From Acidipropionibacterium thoenii DSM 20276 (GTDB lineage Bacteria; Actinomycetota; Actinomycetes; Propionibacteriales; Propionibacteriaceae), in assembly GCF_000423445.1 (NCBI RefSeq), contig NZ_AUHZ01000005.1, positions 124,001-188,000 of the forward strand: 64,000 bases of DNA. Reading direction: 5' to 3'. The position numbers and the translations under genes were made by a program. This document shows positions 46,886-54,934 of this stretch, in pieces. The notes under the pieces are model-generated. The model made no database searches. It was not told the DNA's origin and saw only the letters and a program-made list of their open reading frames with translations. Every line of letters begins with the position of its first letter. Within the stretch, counting starts at the first letter, position 1.

Positions 46886-47584
46886 GTGAGTGTGACACAG
46901 CGGGGGACGGGATCGCGACGGCGGTCGGGCGGCATCATCCCGATGGTTGTGGCCACTGTGCTGTCGGCACTGATGGTGACCGGTTGCAGCTCCTCGACCC
47001 CCGACGTCTCCCCCTCGCCCAGTCCGTCGCCCTCGGTGACAGCGGAGGGCCCCTGGAAGGACGCCGCGTGGGCGGTCCCCGTGGTGAGCACCGGTACCCG
47101 CCTCGGTGAGGTCTCCGACAAGCGGATCCGCATCATCGTCTACCAGGTCGCCACTGCGAAGGCGCCCACCGACTCGGAGATGGTGGATGTCTCCGATGGT
47201 CAGCCGCTGATCGCCAAGGGTGACCCGATCGTGCTGCTGAGATATGTCGTCACGAATATCTCGAAGGACCCGATCAATCTGGGGATCGGCACGGTCTCAC
47301 TGACCACCAGCTACCCCGACTGGTCGTGGAACCAGGGGTTGGTCGGCGTCCGGGCCCCGGAACTGATGGCCCGGCACAAGCTGTTCACCACCCCGTTCAA
47401 GGACGGCACCGCCCGGCCGCCCTATGTGCTTGGCCCCGGTGAGTCCTTCATGATCGGTCAGAACGTCGCATATGAGAAGGCCGAGCTGCTGCAGATCACC
47501 GCCGCAGTGGTGGTCAGCGACAACTCGGGCAGCGAGGATGCCAGCCTGTCGTGGACCCTCAAGGGTTCAGTTCACCTGCTCTGA
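46886..47584 (+). CDS. Putative secreted lipoprotein
   Basis: This protein of about 232 residues has an N-terminal positively charged segment, hydrophobic core MVVATVLSALM, and lipobox VTGC, followed by a Ser/Pro linker (SPSPSPSPS). The rest is a beta-rich region with RIIVYQVATAK and LRYVVTNISKDPINLG, reminiscent of DUF4352-type domains. Start is GTG 46886, or GTG 46892. Function unknown. Confidence 0.7.
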   Translation: MSVTQRGTGSRRRSGGIIPMVVATVLSALMVTGCSSSTPDVSPSPSPSPSVTAEGPWKDAAWAVPVVSTGTRLGEVSDKRIRIIVYQVATAKAPTDSEMVDVSDGQPLIAKGDPIVLLRYVVTNISKDPINLGIGTVSLTTSYPDWSWNQGLVGVRAPELMARHKLFTTPFKDGTARPPYVLGPGESFMIGQNVAYEKAELLQITAAVVVSDNSGSEDASLSWTLKGSVHLL

Positions 47585-47586
47585 CA

Positions 47587-47687
47587 CTGTCCACAATTGT
47601 CCACCGGGGTGTGGACAACTCGGCATTTCTCTGTGGACAACCCGACCGGGGGTGTGGACTTCACCACATCGACGGGAGTTGTCCACA
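47587..47687. promoter_or_regulatory. Cluster of DnaA-box-like sites
   Basis: Within 101 bp there are three exact copies of the actinobacterial DnaA box TTGTCCACA: reversed at 47610-47618 and 47632-47640, forward at 47679-47687. There are also two single-mismatch boxes at 47587-47595 (CTGTCCACA) and 47597-47605 (TTGTCCACC), and a weaker one at 47653-47661. They fill the gap between the lipoprotein and SAF-domain genes. No dnaA or dnaN gene is near, so this is more likely a DnaA-binding or titration site than the main origin. Confidence 0.8.
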
Positions 47688-47741
47688 GATTTGGCGACGA
47701 TTGCTTGAGTCGGGTGGGGGCCTGAGTTTACCTTTCTGCGC

Positions 47742-48506
47742 ATGTCGACAGGCACCACGCAGCGCCACTCCGCGGGTCGCGGTGATGCTGGCGGCCGCCC
47801 CGCCGCGGGGAGCCGGAGGGGCTCCGCCCGGCCGGCTGGTTCGACCTCCGGATCGGCCCGGAACCAGCCACAGCAGCCGTCGACGCTGAGCGGCCGCCCC
47901 GATCTCCGGCCGCTGCCGAACCGGCGCTCCCCGATGCTCATCGTCGCCGGGGTGTTGTGCGCGGTACTGGGGGCCCTCGGCGGGGCCTTCGCCTGGACCC
48001 AGGCAAGTCGGGCCGAGTCGGTGCTGGTGATGACCAGGGATGTGGCCCGCGGTGAGCAGATCCGCCACGGCGACCTCGGCGTCGTCTCGATCTCGGTCGG
48101 TGACCAGGTCGAGACGCTGCCCGCCTCCCAGCTCGACCAACTGATCGGCCACTCGGCGTTGGTCGACCTGCCTCGCGGTGCTCTGCCGGGAGCCCGAGCG
48201 GTCGGGGACCTGCCGGTGCCCGCCGGGACTGCCCAGCTGGGCCTCAAACTGCCCGGCGGACGGGTGCCCGCCTCCTCGATGCCGGCCGGGACCCGGATCA
48301 GTGTCGTGGAGGTGGCCGATGCCGATGCGCAGGGGGCGGCGAGCGGGATCCCGCGAACCTTCGAGGCGACCGTCTCGCAGGGCCCGGTGCGTGCCGAGGA
48401 CCGCACCAGCTGGTTGCTCGATGTCCAGGTCAAACAGGCCGACGCCGCCGTCATCGCCGACCTGGCGGCGCGTGACCGGGTCGCCGTGATCGTCAGGGGG
48501 CCGTGA
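47742..48506 (+). CDS. SAF-domain protein, Flp pilus assembly CpaB-like
   Basis: This 254-residue protein has a charged N-terminal region (residues 1-62), one membrane helix (about 65-85; MLIVAGVLCAVLGALGGAF), then an extracytoplasmic SAF domain beginning VLVMTRDVARGEQI. CpaB-type proteins stabilise the Flp/Tad secretin or pilus base. It is first in the order CpaB-like, CpaE-like, CpaF, matching actinobacterial tad loci. The stop overlaps the next start. Confidence 0.78.
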   Translation: MSTGTTQRHSAGRGDAGGRPAAGSRRGSARPAGSTSGSARNQPQQPSTLSGRPDLRPLPNRRSPMLIVAGVLCAVLGALGGAFAWTQASRAESVLVMTRDVARGEQIRHGDLGVVSISVGDQVETLPASQLDQLIGHSALVDLPRGALPGARAVGDLPVPAGTAQLGLKLPGGRVPASSMPAGTRISVVEVADADAQGAASGIPRTFEATVSQGPVRAEDRTSWLLDVQVKQADAAVIADLAARDRVAVIVRGP

Positions 48507-49429
48507 TGGCCATCCTGCTGTTGTGCAGTGCTGCCGGGGCCCCCGGGGTCACCTCCACCGCTCTGGGACTGGCTCTGTGGTGGCCGCGCGAGGTGGTTCT
48601 GGTGGACGCCGATCCGCACCCCAACCACGCTGTGGAGGCCGGCTACCTGGGTGGTCGCGGGCGCACCGGGGCAGGTCTGGCGGAGCTGGCCCGGTGCCAT
48701 CGCCAGGGTGGTGAACTCACCTCGGCGCTGTGGTCAGAGCTCATCGCGCTGCCGCATCCAGATGGGGCCGAGGAGCCCCTGGTCCACTATCTGGCCGGCT
48801 TCGGCCATCCCGCCCAGCCGGCCCTCTTCCAGAGGATCTGGCCGGATCTGGCCGCATCCTTGGCCGAACTGGGCCGGGCCGGCGTCGATGTCATCGTCGA
48901 CCTCGGCCGGGTGTCCTCCCCCGGCGCCGGTTCGGGCCCGGCCGGCGGGATCCCGGCCGAACTGGCTGCCCGGGCCTCGGTGCTGGGGGTCGTGTCACGG
49001 ACCGGGCTGCGGCCGCTGGCCGGCCTGAGCCTGCACCGTGAACAGCTGGACACCATCGCGAAGGCCTCCACCGCCTCGGTGGGGCTGATCCTGGTCGGGG
49101 CGGGTCAGCCCTACTCGGCCGGTGAGATCCAGGCCGAGTTCGGTCTACAGGTGCTGGCCGAGGTGGTCGCCGATCCGCGGGCCGCGGCGGTGCTGTCGGA
49201 CGGGGTCGGGGTGGTGTCGGGATCGATCCCGCACCGGTGGCGCCGGGGCCGCTATGTCTCGTCATTGCGCCACGCCGCCGGCTCCTTGCACAAGCAGCTG
49301 GCTCAGCATGCCGGGATCGCCGAACACGATGTGATCGCCCTGTCCGCCGATGACGTCGATGCGCAGCCGGGGGGCGAGGACCTCCCCCCGGAGATCTCTG
49401 CGCCGGTGGGAGAGGGGACGAGGCCATGA
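48506..49429 (+). CDS. MinD/ParA-like protein, CpaE/TadZ-like, with atypical P-loop
   Basis: This 307-residue protein is related to SIMIBI-class ATPases of the tad locus. The P-loop position reads SAAGAPGVTSTA, where the usual G-K-T lysine is missing, and Walker-B-like VVLVDADPHP follows. This variant is typical of actinobacterial MinD-like proteins in tad clusters and may have lost ATPase activity. TadZ/CpaE proteins set the pole or site of pilus assembly. Start ATG 48506, with GTG 48503 equally possible; both overlap the CpaB-like stop. Overlaps cpaF by ATGA. Confidence 0.75.
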   Translation: MAILLLCSAAGAPGVTSTALGLALWWPREVVLVDADPHPNHAVEAGYLGGRGRTGAGLAELARCHRQGGELTSALWSELIALPHPDGAEEPLVHYLAGFGHPAQPALFQRIWPDLAASLAELGRAGVDVIVDLGRVSSPGAGSGPAGGIPAELAARASVLGVVSRTGLRPLAGLSLHREQLDTIAKASTASVGLILVGAGQPYSAGEIQAEFGLQVLAEVVADPRAAAVLSDGVGVVSGSIPHRWRRGRYVSSLRHAAGSLHKQLAQHAGIAEHDVIALSADDVDAQPGGEDLPPEISAPVGEGTRP

Positions 49430-50316
49430 ACCTGCCACGCCGTCCTGCGGCCGGCCCCGCCGGCCCCGCCAGCCCATCGGGCCCCGCCAGCACGTCCGAC
49501 CCCGCCATCCAGTCCAACCCGGTCGGCGGTGCCGGGCCGCCCCTGTCGGAGGTGCTCGCCCGGGTGGCCGCGATCCCTGAGTCCACTCCGGTCCCGGCCC
49601 GGCCAGCTGGCAGGATCGGCGTCTCCGGCTTCTGCGCCCCGCCCTCCTTCGGGGTGTCCTCGGATCCGGTGATGCCAGCACCGGGGCCGTCGGGCCCGCC
49701 GCGGAATGGCCGGCCAGCCGCTCTGGCCGCGGGCGCGGCAATCACTGGCGTGCCGGGCTGGAGGGCGCAACGTCCGCTGCTGCCAGGAGCCACGGGCCGG
49801 TTCTCCGGCCCAGGCGACCCGGGCCCGGTGGACTGGGGTCTGGTGGTCCGGCTGCGCCGTGAGGCCAGCGAGCGGATCAGCCGGGAGCGGGTCAACCATC
49901 GGGAGCTGCACGGCGTCGACCTGGAGTCCGAGGACCTGCGGATGCTCGGCGAGTCGGTGATCCGGCAGGTGGTGCACTCCCACGCAGAACGGCTGGCCGC
50001 CACCGGCGAGGCGCTGTGGTCCCTCGACATCGAGTCCCACCACGTCCAGGTGGTCAGCGACGCGATCTTCGGATACGGCAGGCTCCAGCCGCTGTTCGAG
50101 ATTCCGGATGCGGAGAACATCGAGATCAACGGCTGTGACCGGGTACTGGTGCAGTTCCCCGACGGGCACCGCGAGGAGCGACCTCCGGTGGCCGACTCCG
50201 ACCAGGAACTGGTGGAGGCGATTCGATTCCTCGGGGAGTCGGCCAGTCCGCCGCGGCCTTTCGACGACGCCCACCCGACCATGACGGTGGGAGATTCTCA
50301 AAACCCTCTTAGCTAG
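49426..50316 (+). pseudogene. cpaF: Pilus ATPase CpaF/TadA, truncated by an insertion
   Basis: The N-terminal half of a CpaF ATPase is present: a long Pro/Ala-rich leader, then RREASERISRERVNHREL and DAIFGYGRLQPLFEIPDAENIEINGCD cut here, ending FLGESASPPRPFDDAHPTMTV. In CpaF proteins this is followed by the catalytic core with Walker A and B; here the frame instead runs DSQNPLS and stops. Homology ends at about 50288. The ATPase core is therefore absent and the pilus should be non-functional unless the rest lies intact across the inserted region. Confidence 0.85.
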
Positions 50317-51086
50317 GGGATGCAGGGGTCGAAGAGATGGTGCTTCCCCCGGCACTCAATTGGATTTCCCCTGAGGTCCGCACGGCCTGATGCGAAAGAG
50401 CTTGTGAGGTAGCGAATGAGGGTGAGTCCTGAAGGAAGTCCAGCAACGACTGGAGGGCAGGCTCTGGGAGGGGAGAAGCCGCTGTCGAGCGCCAGAGCGA
50501 TGCTTTCCCGGAGTTCGGGTGTGAGCTGTTCCGAGTCGCTGATGTCGACTTCGGCTAGGGCAGCCCGGAGCTGGACGGCGTAGGTTTCAGCTGCTGCGGC
50601 CTGGGCGAGGTACCCCTTCAGCTCGTCGCTGGTGATGGTGGGTCGCTCAGTGTCCGGTTCAGGTACGTCGACGCTGCGACTGACTTCAACTAGCTCCGTT
50701 GGGTCGCTTTGGTGCCGTCGAAATCTGCGGTGCTCCCAGACAAGGCGTGACTTGGCCCTGACGTGACTGATCGCACGCTCGGTCAGTTCGTCGCCGTTCT
50801 CCTGCCAGAACTGGTCGAACGCATCCATGACACCTTGAAGGCCCGCTTCGAATATCAATGCCGGAATGGAGGGCCTCTCGGAGCTGTCGTCTACATCCAT
50901 GTCGTCCGCGACTGCGTAGCCCGGGAGGTCACTGTAGGAGGCAGGGCGTGACTCGGTGGGGCCGAGAACCGCGTTGGTGAGGTCATCACGCAACAGGTCC
51001 CGGTCAGCTCCAGGTGTGCCGCGAGATCGGGACAGGTGCGTGCCTCTTGGCACCCGGACCCAGCGAAGCTCCTCATCATCATCCAT
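50313..51086 (-). CDS. Hypothetical protein, island left edge
   Basis: This 257-residue protein begins MDDDEELRWVRVPRG. It has an acidic segment around residues 55-75, a helical region ALIFEAGLQGVMDAFDQF and a basic SHVRAKSRLVWEHRRFRR. I do not recognise a family, although small actinobacterial plasmid and phage proteins can look similar. ATG 51086 is preferred over TTG 51095. It converges on the truncated cpaF and is the first gene of the island. Confidence 0.55.
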   Translation of the reverse strand: MDDDEELRWVRVPRGTHLSRSRGTPGADRDLLRDDLTNAVLGPTESRPASYSDLPGYAVADDMDVDDSSERPSIPALIFEAGLQGVMDAFDQFWQENGDELTERAISHVRAKSRLVWEHRRFRRHQSDPTELVEVSRSVDVPEPDTERPTITSDELKGYLAQAAAAETYAVQLRAALAEVDISDSEQLTPELRESIALALDSGFSPPRACPPVVAGLPSGLTLIRYLTSSFASGRADLRGNPIECRGKHHLFDPCIP

Positions 51087-51175
51087 GACCGACAACGTAG
51101 GGCCGCGCAGTGCCGACAGTGGTTCTGTTCTCTGAAGCCCAGCAGGTTGTCAGTCCTCACTCGTAGGCTTCCGGC

Positions 51176-51895
51176 ATGCTCCCCCTTGAAGACATCCGGA
51201 ACTTGCCCCTCCCTGACTTGGCCATGAAGTTGCTGGCCACCCTCCGGCGTGAGCAGGTCAACTTCAACAACCTGGTTCAGGGCTTCCGCAACCAAGGTGG
51301 CTATGGCGCCCCTCAGCCACCAGACCTGGACGCGTTGTTGGAGCGCCTGTCAGATGCGTGGGCTTGGCTCGAAGCACATGCTCTGATCGGCCCGTCCTCA
51401 TCCAATCCGGGCGGGAAGTCTTGGCAGCGGCTCACAGCATTGGGGGAAGAAGCAGCACAAGACCCAGCTGCTGCTGCGAAAGTGTGGGCCGGGGAACGCT
51501 TGGCGGGAGAACTTCATCCGGCGCTGTCATCAGCCAAGACCAACTTCGCTCTGGGTGATTATGAGACCGCTTCCTTCGCGGCAATGAAAGCCGTAGAAGT
51601 TGAGGTGCGGCGGGTCGCTGAGCAGGCCAACGAACTCTTGGGCGTCGCTCTCATGCGCAAGGCGTTCAGCCCAAAGGGTGGGGTGCTGGTCGACGCCGAC
51701 GCTGAAGGAGGAGAACAGCAGGCTATGGCCGACCTGTTCGCTGGTGCCATCGGCGCATACAAGAACCCAGCCAGTCACCGGACAGTCCGGTTTGAGGACC
51801 CCATGGAGGCCGCAGAGGTGATCCAGCTAGCGGACCTGCTGCTACGAATCGTCGGTAGGGCCGAACGACGCCGGAACTCGCAGGCAGTTAGCTAG
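51176..51895 (+). CDS. TIGR02391-family-like protein (Ymh type)
   Basis: This 239-residue protein has the pattern of TIGR02391 proteins common in phages and defence regions: an N-terminal LPDLAMKLLATLRR, a central HPALSSAKTNFALGDYETASFAAMKAVEVEVR, and C-terminal GAIGAYKNPASHRTVRF. The KNPASH segment resembles a HEPN-like RNase core (R/K-x4-H). Function unproven. Convergent with the next gene with a 4-base overlap of stops. Confidence 0.7.
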   Translation: MLPLEDIRNLPLPDLAMKLLATLRREQVNFNNLVQGFRNQGGYGAPQPPDLDALLERLSDAWAWLEAHALIGPSSSNPGGKSWQRLTALGEEAAQDPAAAAKVWAGERLAGELHPALSSAKTNFALGDYETASFAAMKAVEVEVRRVAEQANELLGVALMRKAFSPKGGVLVDADAEGGEQQAMADLFAGAIGAYKNPASHRTVRFEDPMEAAEVIQLADLLLRIVGRAERRRNSQAVS

Positions 51896-52347
51896 GCGCT
51901 CCACGTCTGGCAGCTGTAGCCGCCTTCTTTGGTCACCAAGACCACATGGACTTCCGCTGACCCTGGGCTTCGCTGGGTCTGACCTAGCAGCTCGCGATAG
52001 CGGGGAGTATCAGGCAGGACGACGAGTGATTCCCATGAAGGCTGGGCGTCGCGCAGGATCAGCGCGGCGTGGATCGCTTTGCCGAAAGAAATCTTCGCCT
52101 GACCGTTGGGCTTGGCCCGCTTCTTCTCACCAACCCGCTTAGGGTCCGCGTAGCCCTCCAGCGGAAAGCCCTTCACCTCTCCGCCCAGGCGCCGTTCGCC
52201 CTTGTGGGCAATCACGTCGACCCCATGCTCGCGGGAGGCTGTATTCGCTAGGCGATCAATCTGCCACCCGTGGAGCATGAGGAGTTCTGCGAACACATCC
52301 TGGACGGCGCCCTCCCACGGCCATTCTTCCAAATTAGCCCAAGTCAT
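51892..52347 (-). CDS. Mrr-like/PD-(D/E)XK nuclease-domain protein
   Basis: This 151-residue protein begins MTWANLEEWPWEGAVQDVFAE. It has a restriction-endonuclease-like core: GVDVIAHKGERRLGGEVKG, where Asp (VDVIA) and E-x-K (GEVKG) fit the PD-(D/E)XK catalytic pattern. LVVLPDTPRYRELLGQTQ lies downstream. It could be a DNA-cleaving subunit. It overlaps the upstream gene by 14 bases, suggesting an operon of two proteins. Confidence 0.6.
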   Translation of the reverse strand: MTWANLEEWPWEGAVQDVFAELLMLHGWQIDRLANTASREHGVDVIAHKGERRLGGEVKGFPLEGYADPKRVGEKKRAKPNGQAKISFGKAIHAALILRDAQPSWESLVVLPDTPRYRELLGQTQRSPGSAEVHVVLVTKEGGYSCQTWSA

Positions 52348-53398
52348 AGTGGTTCAGGGATCGCCGGATTGCGGGCTTGAGAATGGATTGGACGAGGTCC
52401 TCTCCCTCTAGCTTTGGAGGCTGGGGGGTGATTGCGGTGGCCATGAACGCCCCAACGGCTGTCCGGTCCCAGCCTCGCTGGGGCGCACTCCCTGACGATT
52501 CGGAATCTCCTGCGAGGTCCATTAACTCCCTGGCCTCCAGCCTGCGGCTCCAGGCCACGACGGTGAGGTGCATCTCATCCCGCCAGCCCTGACCCCCTAG
52601 CTCTCGATTGGCCGATACTGGGCGCGTGGACACAGAGACCTCGCGTCCCAACGCGTGTGTTCGATGGACCCGCGGGTCCTCTGTACTGCAAAGATCGTCA
52701 GCGGCTTCCTGCATCCGGTCCCAGATCGCCTGTTCGTCGGTTGGTGCGATGAGGAATGGGTCCCCGGGATCGAAGTGGTCCACATTGGTTCCTGCTTGCG
52801 TGACCCAGGACCACGCCATCGACCATGAGGGGTTGGGGGTGAAGCGCTTGGACCAAGATTCCAGTCCGGTCAGCTTAGGCAGTTGCCTCGTGATGGGTCG
52901 AGGATTTCCGATGGGGCCTCGCTCGCCACGTCCACGGGCTTCGATGCCGTGCCAACCACTTGGCGTCTGGATCAGGAAGTCAGGCCTGCTGCCGCTCCCG
53001 GCATAGAGAGGGAAGCCACGCGGCAAACGATCGGCGTCCCAAAGGGCATGAAAGGGAGTCCACCCGTAGCTGGCGGCTGACTCTATGGAGATGCAAAGCC
53101 CCAATGACTCCGTAAGGAATCTAGACATATGGGCCGGGCACGACATGGCGGAAGGTGCCCAGCTGAGAGGGTAGCCACCGTGCCAGTTCGTGTACTCCAT
53201 AAGAAGTGCGCACTCGGAGAGCACTGTGATGAGATTAGCGGGGCCGTGCGGTCGAGTCACGCAGAAAGCAGAAATGAATGGCCACAGTGCAGGCTGAATT
53301 TGCCACGTTGTTTGAGAGCTGAGGAACCATGCCCCCGTGGGAATCTGGGGGTTTTGGCTAGTGGTGCACGAGTAGTTCTTGATTGCTGCGTGGGCCAT
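52334..53398 (-). CDS. Hypothetical protein with nuclease-like PDF-x-E motif
   Basis: This protein of up to 354 residues contains GSRPDFLIQTPSGWHGIEARGRG, cut here into RPDFLIQTPSGWHGIEARGR, which resembles a PD-(D/E)XK core with E-A-R in place of E-x-K. The start is uncertain: ATG 53398, a longer ATG 53464, or internal Met residues near 53160-53230. The C-terminal 50 residues carry Pro- and Trp-rich sequence. Its gene overlaps the start of the Mrr-like gene. Function not known; perhaps a defence pair with it. Confidence 0.5.
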   Translation of the reverse strand: MAHAAIKNYSCTTSQNPQIPTGAWFLSSQTTWQIQPALWPFISAFCVTRPHGPANLITVLSECALLMEYTNWHGGYPLSWAPSAMSCPAHMSRFLTESLGLCISIESAASYGWTPFHALWDADRLPRGFPLYAGSGSRPDFLIQTPSGWHGIEARGRGERGPIGNPRPITRQLPKLTGLESWSKRFTPNPSWSMAWSWVTQAGTNVDHFDPGDPFLIAPTDEQAIWDRMQEAADDLCSTEDPRVHRTHALGREVSVSTRPVSANRELGGQGWRDEMHLTVVAWSRRLEARELMDLAGDSESSGSAPQRGWDRTAVGAFMATAITPQPPKLEGEDLVQSILKPAIRRSLNHYDLG

Positions 53399-53709
53399 TC
53401 GTTCTCTCTCTCTGGATGGTGGTTTCGGGGCTTGTCTATCAAGACTGACGATAAGGATGGCCAATTGCTCTCACGGGTGAGTGGAATTCGCGTTCGATTT
53501 CCGAGTCAGGTGGAATTGTCAACTCTCATGGGTGTCGAGGATCATCTGACTATTGCACAGGGACGAACGACGGTGTATCAGTTTCGCTGAGCGAGTCGGG
53601 TTGGGAGTGTCTCGGGTGCAGTGGGCCTCCAAGAAGGCTTAAGTAGGTGATGGCGGCACTCGCGGGTCACCGCCTTGCCAATGGCGTGTCACACGCCAGA
53701 CTACGGAAC
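53399..53709. other. AT-richer gap in the island
   Basis: This gap of about 310 bp, between divergent genes, is AT-richer than its surroundings. It contains no frame I trust; an overlapping plus-strand frame (53129-53590) has no family features. It probably holds the promoters for both neighbouring units. Confidence 0.45.
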
Positions 53710-54006
53710 ATGGATCGTGAGCTGAATCCAAACCAGCTAGAGGTACTCCGTTGGGCAGTGAGCGCCCACAGTGAGCCTCCGCCCCCAGGCAACTGGAAGG
53801 CCAGCGCCGTCGCCTTGAAGAACCGGGGCTTGGTCACCATCAGCCGCAAGGGCGGGCAGTACCGAGTGACGCCCACCGAGGCGGGACGATACTTCTGCGA
53901 GCACGGGACCCTGCCGCCGGCACCGGCCAAGGCTCCCGCGCCGAAGCTTTCCAAGGCCACGTCTCGTCTAGCGCAGACCAGCGAGCCAGTGCAGGAGCCT
54001 GCGTAG
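53710..54006 (+). CDS. Helix-turn-helix N-terminal part, ends in TAG followed by GTG
   Basis: This 98-residue frame begins MDRELNPNQLEVLRWAVSAH and has a winged-helix pattern with AVALKNRGLVTISRKGGQY and TEAGRYF. It resembles the first domain of a family of proteins of about 400 residues common in actinobacteria, which carry a larger second part. The frame ends at TAG 54004-54006 and the very next in-frame codon is GTG, starting the second part in the same frame. This could be a stop-restart or a nonsense change. Confidence 0.65.
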   Translation: MDRELNPNQLEVLRWAVSAHSEPPPPGNWKASAVALKNRGLVTISRKGGQYRVTPTEAGRYFCEHGTLPPAPAKAPAPKLSKATSRLAQTSEPVQEPA

Positions 54007-54924
54007 GTGGAGCCGCCTCCCAAGCCCGATGTCGCAGCCGCAGAGACCACGACCGCAGAGCCCGAGCTGGTCTCCTTGGAGGACAGACTAGGCCCGAGGC
54101 TCCACCCTGCGGTGCGCTCCCTCTGGAGGCACCCAGCAGCGCTCCCCGAGGACCCAGCGGTCAGAGAGCGCCCCATCTTGGCTGCCCACGAGCTGGTGCT
54201 GGCCGCCAAGGAGGCAGGACTGAAGATCGAGGGTCACACCCAGCCACGCAAGCGCTCCCACGCCTACGGCATCTACCTGGGCGAGCTGCTGGTCACCTTG
54301 GATGCTGGATACTCACCAGTGCGGGTGAAGATCGGGGAGGCGATGAAGCGCGTCCCTCATGAACTGACGCCAGAGGAGCAGGCCAAGAAGCGGCGCAACG
54401 AGTACGTCTGGGCGCCCACCTATGACCATGTGGGCACTGGCGTCTCCTGCTTCCGGGTCTACACCGATAAGCCCAAAGGCGGCGGGACGAGATATGCCGA
54501 GACGAAGAGCAGGACGCTGGCGAGCTTCGTCCCGGTGATCATTCAGGCTGTCCAGCGGGCCAGTGAGGCGAAGCGAGAGCGCGAAGAACAGCAGCGGCGC
54601 TGGCAGGAACAGCGGCGACTGGAAGAGATCGCCCGCCGCGAGCTGGCCGAGCGGCGCTCCCGCTACGAGAAGTGGGAAGCCTCCCTCACAAGCCAAGTCG
54701 ACGCATGGAAACGCTCCGAAGAGGTGCGGGCCTACCTCGATGCGTTGGAGCAGCAGCACGGCGAGCCCGAGGCAGCCGCCTTCATTGCCTGGGCACGAGA
54801 ACACCTGGCGACGCTCGACCCAGCACTAACCATGGCACTGCCCTCGGGGGAGGTCCCGGAACTCAGCCATGCCGAGCGTCGGAGGCTTGGACGGCCCCAG
54901 GAGCAGCGCTGGCCGAGATGGTGA
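54007..54924 (+). CDS. C-terminal part of the split HTH-family protein
   Basis: This 305-residue frame is in the same frame as the upstream HTH domain, separated only by TAG. It has RLHPAVRSLWRHPAALP, the basic QPRKRSHAYGIYLGELLV, and a long coiled-coil region rich in E, R and Q (residues about 200-245). Relatives encode both parts as one protein, so an intact protein would be about 400 residues. GTG at 54007 would be the start if translated separately; no ribosome site lies in front. Confidence 0.65.
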   Translation: MEPPPKPDVAAAETTTAEPELVSLEDRLGPRLHPAVRSLWRHPAALPEDPAVRERPILAAHELVLAAKEAGLKIEGHTQPRKRSHAYGIYLGELLVTLDAGYSPVRVKIGEAMKRVPHELTPEEQAKKRRNEYVWAPTYDHVGTGVSCFRVYTDKPKGGGTRYAETKSRTLASFVPVIIQAVQRASEAKREREEQQRRWQEQRRLEEIARRELAERRSRYEKWEASLTSQVDAWKRSEEVRAYLDALEQQHGEPEAAAFIAWAREHLATLDPALTMALPSGEVPELSHAERRRLGRPQEQRWPRW

Positions 54925-54934
54925 GGGTCTGTCG

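Noticed and set aside
47587..47687. DnaA-box cluster as the chromosomal origin
   Set aside because: No dnaA, dnaN, rpmH or parAB nearby and no AT-rich unwinding region.
53129..53590. Plus-strand frame as a gene
   Set aside because: It overlaps a better minus-strand gene, has an Arg/Cys-rich atypical composition and no motifs.
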